Origin: Rana temporaria
Taxonomy: Eukaryota; Chordata; Amphibia; Anura; Ranidae
Length of the DNA stretch: 64,000 nucleotides
Direction of reading: 5' to 3'
Assembly (NCBI RefSeq): GCF_905171775.1
Contig: NC_053490.1
Coordinates: forward strand, 458,224,548-458,288,547
Of the stretch, positions 10,109-21,304 are shown one piece after another. The notes below the pieces were generated by a model, which saw only the letters and a list, made by a program, of their open reading frames with translations, ran no database searches and was not told the DNA's origin. Made by a program: the position numbers and the translations under genes. The first letter of the stretch is position 1. Each line of letters opens with the position of its first letter.

Positions 10109-10676
10109 CAGGGCGCCCAACCAGTGGCCCGGGGGCCACATGTGGCCTGCGGAGCCCTCTGATGTGGCCCACGACCTCCTGATCTGGGATGGAATAGAAT
10201 ACTGTTATTAAAGGTCAATGTATTACTAAAGTCAGTGTGTATATATGGGAATATCTGTTATGCAGTGGTTACTGGGCTGCTTTCAAATGAAGAGCAGTGC
10301 ACCTGCAAGTTACCTGCACTGAGCCATAGACTACTGTTACCTGCATGGTAAGCTTTCTGAAAGATGTCTATTGCAAAGTGCAGAAAAGCCAAAGGTACAC
10401 TGCGTTGCACCGTGGTGCGGGTTAAAACGCAGCGCATCAGTGTGAAAGCAGCCATGGGCTCCTTTCACATGGCCAGTCTGACCCAATTGGACCCTCCATT
10501 CACCTCCAAGGAGTGGCAGATGTAAACAGACTTGTGTCCTACCTCCAATCCGATCCGGCTGTGTCCGTTCTGCATATGCAGAGCGGACATAGACCTACCA
10601 TCCGCTGTTTGTGGCCCGCGACCAGTTACCAAGTCGCTTAAGCGTCTCTCGCTCTTTAAAAGGTTGGGCACCCCTG
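10109..10676. mobile_element. Non-autonomous hAT, copy A (568 bp)
   Basis: The ends CAGGGCGCCCAACCAGTGG and AGGTTGGGCACCCCTG are inverted. The flanks are ATATAGAT (10101-10108) and GTATAGAT (10677-10684), 7 of 8 identical. Internal TGTGGCCCACGACC-type motifs occur near both ends. The second copy is at 12366-12965. The middle contains an F-MITE-like segment (CCTTTCACATGGCCAGTCTG), also present in copy B. Non-coding. Confidence 0.85.
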
Positions 10677-11127
10677 GTATAGATACTAGACTATTTTATT
10701 TTTTTTAATTTTTTTTTACTAGTAATAGTGGTGATCAGCGAGACATAATGGGACCGTTATAGTGAGTCGGTAAATCTGTCACTGGGTGGGAACTGACTGA
10801 CCCTGACATCTCCACTAATCTGATACTAATACAGTGATCGGTGAGAATAACATTTACTGTACCAATGACACTGGCTGGGAAAGGTTAACATCTACGGGCA
10901 ATCAAAGGGTTTTAACTGTGTGCCTGTGTAATGTGTGATGTTTTTTGTTTTAAAAAAACAGCCACATCTCTGCTCTTACATAGTTACATAGTGTACAAAT
11001 CTGTGTTGTTGGCAAACGCAGGGCTCTGTACTGTCATTTGCTAAGTCAATCAGCTGGTCCTGGCCATAAATCATTGCCTGGGACTTAGAAAATGCGAGAG
11101 GGAGGGGGGGTACCAATAGAACCCAGG

Positions 11128-11480
11128 GACTATTGGTGTACATAAAGATTGAAGAATCAAAGAATATATAAAAAATAGAAAAACATTTTATTTCGACAAT
11201 TAAATAACATCCATTACGATGGATAGGTGAGATCTCCATCGGATGATATATAGAAGATCAAAATGAAGCACTGACTTGTGGGTTCGCGCTACATGTTTCG
11301 CTCAATAAGAGCTTCGTCAGGAGCGTTTATAAGCAATGCTAGGTATCAAAAAGAAATACACATAATTAATTGACTGTAAAGATTACATAACGAATAAATG
11401 CAAAAATTAGATGCAGAAATGTATATATACAGGGAAATGTATTACATAGGTTATAGCAGAAGGTGTATGTTCAACAATTT
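11128..11480 (-). mobile_element. Probable Penelope-like element fragment
   Basis: The segment contains a recognisable hammerhead ribozyme motif on the minus strand (11281-11330), the hallmark of terminal repeats of Penelope-like retroelements. The rest is AT-rich with no reverse transcriptase frame. The limits are approximate. Without the ribozyme there would be no reason to call it. Confidence 0.45.
11281..11330 (-). ncRNA. Hammerhead ribozyme relic (type I)
   Basis: Read on the minus strand: CTGACGA (complement of 11314-11320) is the CUGANGA core. It is followed by the stem-loop GCTC-TTATT-GAGC (stem II, after one unpaired A), then GAAAC (complement of 11295-11299), then a minimal stem III and a GTA cleavage triplet (complement of 11290-11292). 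Flanking ACGCTC and GCGCG can pair as stem I with one mismatch. All core boxes are present. Self-cleavage would release the RNA just after GUA. The extra A before stem II and the mismatch may weaken activity. Confidence 0.55.
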
Positions 11481-11499
11481 TATGCTAAAAACATAAGCG

Positions 11500-12357
11500 C
11501 AATATAACTATATAGTTGTTGCCTGCGACTTGCTAACCGACTTGTACTTCTATTGTACTTGCTGTCCCTGTCCACATATTGTAGATTTTTAATGTTTTTT
11601 TTTTGTTGTTTTTGTTTTGGTGACCTTGGGACAGAGCGATTATTTAACTGCAGGTTTTCTTTACCTTGTATAAGTAGCCCTGAACCTGTCAAAGTGGCCC
11701 TGAGAGTACATTTTAGTTCTGGTAGATCAACTGTGCTCTAATCTATAAGATAAACCTATGTTTTTGTATCTAAGGTTATAGTGAAAGTGTCTACTGCCAT
11801 GGCATGAAGAAGCTGACGGAGCAGTCTGTTGCTCAGATACTTATGTTTGTTGGCTACATAAAATGTAACCACATGCTCCAGGCAGTCGTCAGAGTTCTGC
11901 ATTGAGTCGTTAATTTTATATGGCGGTCAAAATAACTGTAATGATATCTTTGCACGTCATAAATGTGATTTTCCTGGGCTTAGAGAACAGAGGGAGAGGT
12001 CAGCTCTATTAACACTGGCAGTCATTGTACAGACAGGAATTAACATACTGTGTTAGATCTCAAACTTTCTTACTTTCAGTGCACATACATTTTTTACCAA
12101 GACATGGCATAAGATGGTCTCTTTTAATTTAGGGTATCCATAAACGACCCCATAAAGAAAAGTGAAGCTGCTAGTTGTTGGTATTGTTTACTATTATTGG
12201 CCAGTTTCACAGCATGCAGAGAGAAGCTGTTGACCATCTCCAGTGACCCACATAGGTACCCTGATTTGACAAAGTGGTTGGTCTTGTGTGCTCAAATCAT
12301 TCTAAAGCTATACCAACAGTAGCATAGCCATCCGTGAGGCTGCTCATGCTGGAAAGG
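11500..12357. other. Stretch without recognised features
   Basis: AT-rich sequence with no recognised repeat family. Short open frames on both strands have no recognisable domains. Confidence 0.45.
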
Positions 12358-12365
12358 GTGTAGGA

Positions 12366-12965
12366 CAGGGGTGCCCAACCAGTGGCCCGCGGGGCCCTCT
12401 GATGTGGCCCGCGACCTCCTGCTCTGGGATGGCAGGTCGGCAAACCCAGATTGCAGGTTGCCAACTTTCCATCTGAGAGCAATCAGTGTTGTAAATAAAG
12501 CCAGCGGTAGAGGAAGCAAGCGGCTTTTCAGAAAGTGCACCACACCTGTAGGATATAATAGATGTCGATGGCAACGTGCAGCTAACTGGCGGGGAAAACC
12601 ACAGGTACACTGCGCCGCAATAGACCACAGACAATCAGTATAAAAGCAGCCTTAGGCCCCTTTCAAGCGATCGGTCCGACCCAATCGGACCCTCCATTTA
12701 CCTCCTATGGATCGGCAGATGTAAACAGACTTTTGTCCATTTACACCCGCCAACCTCCAAACCGATCTACTAAAAAAAAACAGAAGTGGATCTGTCCCCT
12801 TCCATCTGATTGGCTCAGAGGGCCCATAGAGTAGATTGGGCTGTGTCTGCTTAGTATATGCAGACTGGACACAGACCAGTCATCTGCCCACTCTGCTCAT
12901 TGTGGCCCGCGACTGGTTACTAAGCTTTGAGTGGCCCTCTGCCTTTAAAAGGTTGGGCACCCATG
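12366..12965. mobile_element. Non-autonomous hAT, copy B (600 bp), perfect TSD
   Basis: The ends CAGGGGTGCCCAACCAGTGG and AGGTTGGGCACCCATG are inverted; one base of the right terminus is mutated. GTGTAGGA flanks both sides exactly (12358-12365 and 12966-12973). It is the same family as 10109-10676, only 1.7 kb away. The shared interior includes TGATGTGGCCCGCGACCTCC and an F-MITE-like segment, GGCCCCTTTCAAGCGATCGG, with its own AT-rich and CAATCGG motifs. Confidence 0.9.
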
Positions 12966-12973
12966 GTGTAGGA

Positions 12974-14376
12974 CATGGTTATTAATTACCCTGACCTGTC
13001 CAATAAAAATTGCTGCCAAGCCTAGAACACAAGGTCAAGGCCCTTCATTGCAATAATATTTAGTAGGTAAGAGGGATCCCAAACTGTTTTCTAAAACTAA
13101 ACTTTTCTATACATTCTTATAACTGTTTTGGGAAGAATGGGCTATATATAACTTAATACCAATTAAAGCTAACTTCAATGTTACAAATTAGGAATAGTGT
13201 AGACTGGGTGATTACGGTATTACTTTCTAAATGTCAATTATATTTTGATTTAGATAAGGTGGTGCAAACCAACTGGTTCACATTTCAAGGAGTGGGAAGG
13301 AAGAAATAAACGGTTACATCTGGGCAGGGCCACTGATAGGACAGTACAGCCGGACCTCCTGCAACAGGCCTGGGCCCCATCAGTTCATAAGGGGGGGCCT
13401 GGGCACCTGACAAGCAGGAACGCCGGCTGTGCTGCCTTATTTCCGAAACAAATCCTCATGTGGTTCCCCCTGAAGCACAACCGCCTCCACTGCCATTCCC
13501 CATTGCAGGAAAAGACACCCCCCCCCTCGCTGCCTGCACCGATCACCCCCCTTCATGGTCATTTTATTACCATGTGGGTTCATGTGCACTCAGTCAGTGT
13601 CTGGCTTTATATATGACTGGTACAAAGCAAAGAGTTGATGTTACTATAACAAGGTGAGGGTTCTGGAATTGATTTAAAAGGGCCCCATTCAGATCTAATG
13701 ATTTGGGATCAAGGGCGGAATCTCCACGATTCCAGATGGCATTGCAATTGACAAAATGCATCACGCATGTTTAGGTGCTATTGATTTTTATTTGCACCCC
13801 GAACGTCATGATTTTTGCCACGATTGTCAAGCGACAGAATCGCGCAACAATTGTGGCAAACAGCATCACACAAAGTTTGTCGCCCAAAGATGCTCCTGCT
13901 TTGCACAGTGCGGTTTAACATGATTGCTTCACGATTTGATACAGTTTTATCTTTTCAATTTTAATAGGAATTTTCTAAGTTATGTGTTTTTTTTGACAAA
14001 ATTATAATTTATAAATTATAATTTTTCTATGAGGGTCCGGTGCCGTGGCGCTATCATGTAGGCTGTACACGGCCCTGTGAATTCTAACCTCAGACCTGCA
14101 TCTGGGTATAGTGGGGCATGTGACTTTCTCTCCTCTAGTGTGATGGCACTGGTTCTTGGTGATTGGCAAAGTGCTGTCACATGAGCCTGCGAAGAGTTCA
14201 CGGCCCTGGGTTACTCCAACTAGATTGGCTCTGCGTTTACACACAACTTCCTTTCCTCATAACTAGAAACTGAATGGAGTGAAAGAAATGACAAGTATAT
14301 ACTGTTGGGTAGAGGGGACATTAAAGTGAACTTTTGCTCTGCATGGGTAGAGCAGACTCATTTGTGAGGCATAATC
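12974..14376. other. Mostly unassigned sequence
   Basis: A CAGGGCCACTGATAGGAC start at 13325 looks like a hAT end, but no matching right end could be fixed. The 13430-13560 part is GC/C-rich. Nothing else is recognised and no convincing coding frame exists. Confidence 0.4.
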
Positions 14377-14380
14377 TTAA

Positions 14381-14849
14381 AGTAGTTGTAAAGGCAGGAG
14401 GTTTTTTATCTTAATGCATTCTGTGCATTAAGATAAAAAGCCTTCTGTGTGCAGCAGCCCCCCTAATACTTACCTGAGCCTCATCTCAATCCAGCAATGT
14501 TGCACAAGAGATTTGGCTGATCCGAGACTCTCCTTCCTCATTGACTGAGACAGCAGCGAGGCGCCATTGGCTCCCGCTACTGTAGTCAGTGAGCTAGGGA
14601 GAGGGTGCAGGGCCGAGCAGCATCTCCATGTCTCAATGGACACGGAGCTGCGGCTGGGCCCGGGTGTCCCCATAGCAAGCTGCTTGTAGTGGGGCACTGA
14701 ACAAGAGGGAGGGGCCAGGAGCGCCAACGAGGGACCCAAGAAGAGGAGGATCTTGGCTGCTGTGTGCAAAACCAACTGCACAGAGCAGGTAAGAATAACA
14801 TGTTTGTTATTTTTTAACCAAAAAAAACGAATCAAACTTTAGTATCACT
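14381..14849. mobile_element. K-type MITE (469 bp) flanked by TTAA
   Basis: The ends AGTAGTTGTAAAGGC and TTTAGTATCACT lie inside TTAA at 14377-14380 and 14850-14853. The family is also at 39060-39349, 40535-41007 and 47619-48016, all with TTACCTG or CAGGTAAG motifs inside. A hairpin, TATCTTAATGCA/TGCATTAAGATA, lies near the left end. GAGCAGGTAAGAATA at about 14784 matches a 5' splice site. Non-coding. Confidence 0.7.
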
Positions 14850-14853
14850 TTAA

Positions 14854-15940
14854 AGTGCCTGGACTTTATTGATTTTAATATTTGTTGCCTTTTCCTTAAC
14901 AAATTCCCCTTTAGGCGTATTTCAGTTGTTGTTTCCATAGCAAAAATCAATGTTAATTGTGTTGATTGGGTCCTGTGACGGCTTGTGTGGGCCAAACTGT
15001 TTCCATATGTCTTGCACCGTGTTTTAGTGTCATAAAACAGATCTGTATAGCCATCCATGTCGTTGCAAACAGAGTTATGTGAAACGAAAAATTTATTATG
15101 ATTTCCACCATACGCTAGGAAAATCTTTTTGGCAAGAGGCCCAGCTTTATGCTTACATGTGCATAGTAGCTAGGCTTGACATTAATAAACTGCACATGGT
15201 GTTTCCCATTACGTCCAGAAAAGGCTTGGTATGTGGTTCATGGCCTTTATTGAAAGGATTACTAAAAAAAAATGATATGGGTCTTTAGACTAATTAAATT
15301 GTGTTTTTTCGTAAAATGTATACTCCTATTTGATAAAGAAGAATGTGCCCAGTACACAAAGTGCATTGTGGGAAAATCGCCTGTCAAACATACCATGACC
15401 TATACTTGTACAGTCTTGTCATAACACTCCTTGGACTTTTGGTCCGGTCAGTGTGATCTACTGTACTTAACTGTTCTTCCTGTTTCATTCCTTTGGGACT
15501 ACAGTGGAAGTCGTAGGAAATCTGTTCCAGAGACCAGGCATGTTAATGAATTCTACATACTTGGGGGCTCTTAAAATAGATAGAAGTATGTAAGAGGGTC
15601 AATGGTGTCAGGAATCGGTGATGAACTAAAGGCATACAATGATGAGGATGATGTGCAAGAATCGGGATGTTATAGGTCAAACGGTATCGCTTTAAAATAT
15701 GTTCGTATTGATCTTCCCTTAGTACTGCAAGAAGGAAAATGTTTGGGGATCAATCAGCTGACATTCCAATTATCATCTTTGGATATCCGGTTATGCTGTG
15801 ACCCCTCCAGTCCACTCTTCCCTTGAGAAGTGCCATACAGTCATTGCTATAGTGTATGTAGGCTGGAAATGGCTGCAACACATGACAATTGTATTTAAAA
15901 ATGGTAATTGTTTGATGTACAGTGCTTTACTGAACCCTTA
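14854..15940. other. Low-repeat stretch, no feature recognised
   Basis: About 1.1 kb without a recognised repeat. Short open frames (for example 15079-15288 and 15602-15826, plus strand) have no recognisable domain, and no paired splice sites with pyrimidine tract were convincing. It is likely single-copy intergenic or intronic DNA. Confidence 0.45.
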
Positions 15941-16790
15941 CAAACCATTACCTACAGGTAAGCCCAGATTAAAGCGAAGCTCCACCCTAAAGTGAAACTT
16001 CCGCTCATCGGAACCCCCCTCCGGTGCCACAGTTGGCACCTTTCAGGGGGAGGGGGGGTGCAGATACCTGTCTAAGACAGGTATTTGCACCCACTTCCGG
16101 GGAGAGGCTCTGCGGGAAACTGTGGGTAGTTCGTCAGTTCCTGTAACCCCCCCCCCCCCTCGTTGTGTTCCGGGAAACACTCGGCTCCCAGGACACAGCA
16201 GGGGACCAGGGAGCAAGGCGCAGCGCGACTCGAGCATGTGCACTAGGGAGCCGGGCAGTGAAGCTGCAACGCTTCACTTCCTGGTTCCCTCACCGCTGAT
16301 GGTGGGTGCAGCTGAGAGACGAGCGATTTGCTCGTCTTCTGCTGCCGATGTCGCTGGACTCCAGGACAGGTAAGTGTCCATTTATTAAAAGTCAGCAGCT
16401 GCAGTATTTGTAGCTGCTGGCTTTTAATATATTTTTTATTTTTATAGCGGAGCTCCGCTTTTAAGGCTTAACTGTAGGTGCAAGAAATATCTCCTAAACC
16501 TGCAAGGTTTAGGAGATATTTGCAAAAAATACAGGCAATGGCGCAGGCGCACTGAGCGTGCCGATTCTAACGGTGATCGTGCCGTGAATGTGCGGGAGTG
16601 ACGTCATCGCGGCTCCGGCCAGTCACAGTGCCTGAGCCACGATACCTGGAAGTCACTCCGGGAGAGATGGCGACGGATGAGGGGGAACGAGGACCGCTGC
16701 GGGGGCTTCGATCTCAGGTAAGTAATTCATAATGATCTAGTATGCTATGCATACTAGCTCGTTATGCTTTTGTCTTGCAGGGTGTCTTTT
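15941..16790 (+). repeat. G-family repeat split by a K-MITE
   Basis: TTACCTACAGGTAAGCCCAG (15949-15968) precedes the inserted MITE. The repeat resumes with GGCTTAACTGTAGGTGC, AAATATCTCCTAAACCTGC and its inverted partner AGGTTTAGGAGATATTT, then a GC-rich middle with CGCAGGCGCACTG, and the end GTATGCTATGCATACTAGC followed by TTTTGTCTTGCAGGGTG. The last part recurs at 31525-31583. TCTCAGGTAAGTAATT at about 16712 is another donor-like motif. Confidence 0.6.
15973..16460. mobile_element. K-MITE (488 bp) flanked by TTAA
   Basis: The ends AGCGAAGCTCCACCC and TAGCGGAGCTCCGCTT lie inside TTAA at 15969-15972 and 16461-16464. It contains GGACAGGTAAGTGTCC at about 16365, identical to the motif in the K-MITE at 59779. 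The pair AAAAGTCAGCAGCTGC/GCTGCTGGCTTTT is typical of the family. It sits within a G-family repeat. Confidence 0.8.
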
Positions 16791-16907
16791 TTTTTTTTTT
16801 TTTTTCTTCCCCAGAGGCTTTGCTTCCTCTTTAAAAATGTGTTATCAAAATAATTGCTTGGCTGTCACAAGGACCCTCTTGTTTCATGGGTCATTGTATG
16901 CAACAAA

Positions 16908-17564
16908 GGCTGGCCATACACTGACAATGCAAATAGACAAATTCCGATTCCCTGGCCGATTGTATTCTGGCAACCACCAGCATCTAAGGCTGGCCATAGA
17001 CTGAGTGAAATTCTTTCCTGCAACTGTGAGCTGCAGGCAAGGAATTTGTTCGATTTCCCCATCAACACAGAGTGCTGATAGGGGAATCCCACCTACCGAG
17101 CAATTGTCTTCTCCCTGCCTGGAGATGACAGTGATTATCGCTAGCGGCTATAAGCAGAGTCTGGCAGGCTGGTTATATCCAAGTTGAACGATTTGATGAA
17201 CTTGGTACGTTCAGCCTGCCCAATAATGGTTTAAATCTTTTTTGCTGAACTGGCGGAGATTCGAGACCTGTATGCCTGACCATAGATGGAGCGAATTTCT
17301 TTCCTTCTCTGAATTCCCCCATTAACACAGGCAGTGTTGATAGGGGAATTCCTCCCAGCGGGGGAAGCCATCCCTGCCAGGAGAACATAATGATTATAGC
17401 TAGTGGCTGTAACAACCATTAGCGATAATCGCATGTAAAATCTGGCAGACTGGTTGTACCCAAGTTGATCTAAGAACTTGGGTACATTCAGTCTGCCCAT
17501 ACATGGTTCGAATCTAGGGAGACTCCTGCTGAGCTTGCCAAGATTCAAACAGTCTATGGCTGGC
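16908..17564. repeat. H-family repeat, two tandem copies
   Basis: AAGGCTGGCCATACACTGAC and AAGGCTGGCCATAGACTGAG start two related units. GTGCTGATAGGGGAATCCC and AGTGTTGATAGGGGAATTCC, and TGGTTATATCCAAGTTG and TGGTTGTACCCAAGTTG, mark the same positions in each unit. The block ends with CAGTCTATGGCTGGCTTAA, the inverse of the start. It is non-coding and MITE-like. Confidence 0.65.
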
Positions 17565-17568
17565 TTAA

Positions 17569-17978
17569 AGCGGAGTTCCGGGCTATTTTTTAGTTTATTA
17601 AGTCAGCAGCTACAAAAAGTATAGCTGCTGACTTTTAATAAATAGCCATTTTAGCTGTCCCACGGTCCAGCGATGTGGCTGCACGGAGGCCCACTCCTCT
17701 CTGCCGCCGCCATCAGAACTGTGGGCTCTTGGCCCGTGACGGCTTCTGGCTTCACGGCTGGGTGCGCATGCGCAAGATCTTCTGGGACTTGTCACGTGTC
17801 CGAGAAGATCGCCTAGAGGGAGGGGCCGCTTAGGGGGAGAGGAGTCGCCGCCTTGGCGGCCCGTAGGCGGAAGGGGGAAATGGGGCAGGAAGTCCCATTC
17901 AAAATGAAGAACCCCCCACCCCAAAAACAAAATTGCATGCCAAAAAGCAGAAGTTCCACTTTTAGGTGTAACTCCACT
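17569..17978. mobile_element. K-MITE (410 bp) flanked by TTAA
   Basis: AGCGGAGTTCCGGGC and GTGTAACTCCACT lie inside TTAA at 17565-17568 and 17979-17982. It contains AAGTCAGCAGCTAC with the inverse GTAGCTGCTGACTTTT, a GC-rich core with GCGCATGCGCAAG, and AAATTGCATGCCAAA near the right. It abuts the H-family repeat end. Confidence 0.8.
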
Positions 17979-17982
17979 TTAA

Positions 17983-19420
17983 CCGCATCCTTCATCCACG
18001 TAAAACAACATATTCTGACAGTCAGTGCTGCCTGATTGGATGTGGTCACTGTTTGGAAAACTACTTTCCTTCCCAGTTCTTGCCGAGATTTGCCAAGTGT
18101 AGAACCCGTTTAAAATGTTTTGATTTTCCTCATCCTATGTACTTCCAGGTTTCAGGTTGGTAGCTCAGTTCTGAATTAAAAGGTTGCCAGAAAGTTGGCA
18201 TTTTCAGAAGAAAAGTCATAGTTGAAGGCAACATATTTAGTTTACTTTAGAGATGATGAATGTACAGGTAGCTGGCACATAGATTAGTGTGGACACATTG
18301 GCCTTTAGTTTTTGCTTTAAATGAAGATCATAGAAAGAAATGTTAGGTTCTAGCCTTGAGGTGTCTTCAATTTCTACTATGAATCTCTCAGTAACATGTT
18401 TAGTTCAGTCATATAATTGTGAGCCCTTCCCATGAAAAGTATGCATCTTCTTCCCTATAAAAATAGCTGCTGACGGCAAAATAAAAGTGTACAAATGTGT
18501 AAAATTAGATTTTCAGCAGCTTTTTATTATCCGCATGTCTGATTCCTGGGAAGTAAACCCTTTGCCCCATAATACATCCATGTGAAAACACAAATGTTGA
18601 GCTACAGATATGGCCTAAGTAGGTGTGAATGTAAATAATGACATCATAGTGGGTTGGTAAGGACAGGAAGGAGAATACCAGAGGATAATGATACTGCTCC
18701 AACAGCCACACTCACTTTGACATATGAAGGCCATTGCTAAGAGACTGCGAAGCCATGCTTCATTGCGGTTTATACTTGGGCATGAACAGCACTGAATTGT
18801 CCTTTGCCATTTTTATGGCTGTATAGTTGCCATCACAGACCCATATTTAGATTTTTGTTGTGTTGTTGGTAATATTAAAGCCCAAAATCTACAAAAATTC
18901 ATTGGTTTACAAGAGTTCAATGTGTAGTGCAAGGGCAAAATTGCAAGTTTTTGTCCCATAGATGTTTAAATAGGAGCGTCTGAAAAATGTGTGTAAATGC
19001 ATGTTTTTCAAGTAGGTGTTTTTTTAACTGTCTATGGGGCTAAAAACATGTGGTTGTGCCCCAAAGAAGCGCATGTGTTTTGTTTTTTTCAACCTACATG
19101 GGACAGGCGACAAGTGATTCAATGTTCACGTGTGAACGGGCTCATTGAGAAGAAAGGAATTCTTCATGTTCAGCAATTTGGGAATCCGGCATCTAAATGC
19201 TTTTGTGGGCCCAGAGTGTAGAAGACGTCCACTGGTGGAGCGCCATTATGCCACCCTGGACTCCCATTTGAGTGCTGTCAGCACTTAATTTTGTAGCCTT
19301 GTTCTTTCAGCATTCGGGGTCACCCACCATCAGAGGAAGACGTTTTGTGATGTCACATGACCAGAGTAGACTTTTAAAGTAGAACCATGGGCAAAGGGAG
19401 TAAGGGAGGGATATAACATG
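17983..19420. other. Low-repeat stretch, no feature recognised
   Basis: About 1.4 kb of mostly single-copy-looking DNA. A weak MITE-like segment occurs near 18930-19130 (repeated TGTG and GCATGTTTTT motifs). No gene is recognised. Confidence 0.45.
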
Positions 19421-19424
19421 TCAG

Positions 19425-19695
19425 ATTTTTTTCTTCGCCATCTTGGTTTTATTGCGAAGATTTTTCTTCACCTCCTGTCTCATAGTCAAACCGTAAGTGA
19501 GAGGAATTTCCTGAAAATAAAGTGGATTTCTTGGGGTCCCCAGTGGAAGATTTTTCCTCCTTATTACATTTCTGGGGACAACCCAAAATGTGGGATTTTC
19601 TTTTACTTTCAATGATAATGGTAAACAGGACAAATTAATGTGGGGGCACATTAAGCGGTAAAAATTTACAAGCCTTCTGATCACTTTTCACTCTA
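19425..19695. repeat. Frog-type interspersed repeat, fragment
   Basis: GAAGATTTTTCTTCACCTCC, AGTGAGAGGAATTTCC and GGGGTCCCCAGTGGAAGATT recall a common frog repeat, recognised from memory only. No ends are defined. Confidence 0.4.
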
Positions 19696-19952
19696 AGGTA
19701 TGTATATTATGTAAAAAATAGAGCGAAAAAAAAAATGCAAGGGTTGTCCACAAAATTCTGGAGCTGGACTTTAAGATAACTTTAAGTATTTTTTTGCCAT
19801 TTATTACCTTTCCACATTTAGATTTTGCTGGTTTCACTATATTGTACATGTATGCTATTAAAAAAGAGAAGTGTCTGAAAAAATATAGATTTTTTATATA
19901 TATTTTCCAGTAAGTCCATTCATTTTCTTCTCTGGGCGCAATAGGCCAGTCT

Positions 19953-19953
19953 A

Positions 19954-19995
<42 letters not shown>
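19953..19995. repeat. (ATT)n microsatellite
   Basis: About 14 uninterrupted ATT/TTA units. Confidence 0.95.
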
Positions 19996-19996
<1 letters not shown>

Positions 19997-20344
19997 TTTT
20001 TGTATACTGCTCCTTTTGGATCACAAACAGTTTTGGTCCCCAAAAGAACTAGTGGCCAATGATATGGGACTTTGGAAACTATCGTACCCTAAAATAAGCC
20101 TCAGGATAGCACATTGTTCAGGGATCCCCCAGATGTATAATAAGCAATCTTTAACTGCATGTACCTTTTTAGTGCTGCTTCCTGTTCTCACAATCCACTA
20201 CTACAGCCACAGGGATGCTATGCATGTACAGGATTCTGTAAAAGTTGGTACCTGCATTGGCTAAGTCCCATCCTGTGTGATAGTAGCTCCCCTTTGCACT
20301 ACACTCTGCATTTAAAGTTGTATTCCTTTGAAAAAATAAAATAG

Positions 20345-21160
20345 AAATTGAAGGCACACGTTAAGTCCAGCGAGGTGCATGACACCTCCTGGACTTGGCT
20401 CTATTTATATTTGACAGCTTTATAGAGCTCCCGGAAGATGGCTATCGCTGTATTTCCAGGAGCCTGACGCTGATCCATCTGGGCTATCCATCTTGAACAG
20501 GAGAGTCGATGCAGCTGCTATGCTTGCCTCTCTCCTCCTCGTGCCCATTTACAGAAGCCTTGGTATTCTGTGAACACATTCACAGAATACCAAGGCTTCT
20601 AAAAAAAAAAGGGGCAGCAGAGGGGAGGTGTGGGCATAGCTGCTCTGTGTTGTTTTCCCCTGAAGTATCTCTCCACCAGAGCGAATAAGGGCTCTTTCAC
20701 ACGGGCGGCCCGTTCAGGTCCGCCTGCCAGTTTTTTAGGCTGACCTGAACGGGCGCTCCGTGCTCCTCTATGGAGCCGCGGATGTCAGCGGTGACATGCC
20801 CACTGACATCCGACCCGCTCCGATCCACCAAAGTGTGACGGAGGCAAAACCTACTTTTCCATCCGTCGACCGGATCGGGTGAACACGGACAGACGGTCCG
20901 TGTTCATCCGACCCCCCCCATAGAGGAGAGTGGAGAAAAGACAGGGCGGTCCCTACACAGTGTGCCGGGACCGCCCTGTCATCCGCTGGCTCAGCGGGGA
21001 TCAACGGAGCGATCCCCGCTGAGCAGGCGGAGGTTCACGGGGCGGATCATTACTGATCCGCCCCGTGTAAAAGGGGCCTTAGCCTGTCAAATGTAAATAA
21101 CAGAGAGAGGCCCTGGAGATGTCATAAAGCTCCTTGGTAGTATGCCTTAAATTTTTACAA
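20345..21160. repeat. Repeat with internal hairpin, split by an F-MITE
   Basis: GTCCAGCGAGGTGCATGAC and the hairpin AGAAGCCTTGGTATTCTGTG/CACAGAATACCAAGGCTTCT (20551-20601) belong to a non-coding repeat. It is interrupted at 20686-21081 by an F-MITE and resumes with GCCTGTCAAATGTAAATAAC. The boundaries are approximate. Confidence 0.45.
20686..21081. mobile_element. F-MITE (396 bp), palindromic
   Basis: TAAGGGCTCTTTCACACGGG is inverted as CCGTGTAAAAGGGGCCTTA at the right end. Internal inverted blocks include CCGTTCAGGTC/GACCTGAACGGGC, GGGCGGTCC/GGACCGCCC and GCTCAGCGGGGATC/GATCCCCGCTGAGC. It is closely related to 52974-53365. Non-coding. Confidence 0.75.
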
Positions 21161-21304
21161 AGTGGCTGAATTCCTGGAATTTAGTTAAATTTTTTTTTGG
21201 AGGGAGCATGCTTGATGGTACCATTCACAGATCTTTGTGCATTTCGCAAAGCATTCATGGCCAGGTTTGGGGGGTGGAGAAGCACTGAAGTTATTGTTTG
21301 ACAC

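Larger units (their letters stand above)
8837..10945 (+). repeat. Old RA-related copy broken by three insertions
   Basis: Diverged RA motifs appear in the right order: ACCAGGCCAATTTTTTGCC, CTTTCATTTGGTGGCATTTG, AAATATCCCAATAAGTGTAT, TACTAGTAATAGTGGTGATC, and near the end CACTGGCTGGGAAAGGTTAA and CAATCAAAGGGTTTTAA. Compare the younger copies at 31588-32611 and 39388-40406. The copy is interrupted by an F-MITE (9071-9441), a K-MITE (9491-9991) and a hAT (10109-10676), so it is older than all three. Confidence 0.65.

Noticed and set aside
13325..14098. Possible hAT with CATCTGGG on both sides
   Set aside because: The octamer occurs at 13317-13324 and 14099-14106 and the left end is CAGGGCC, but the right end does not form a matching inverted terminus beyond CAGG, so chance cannot be excluded.
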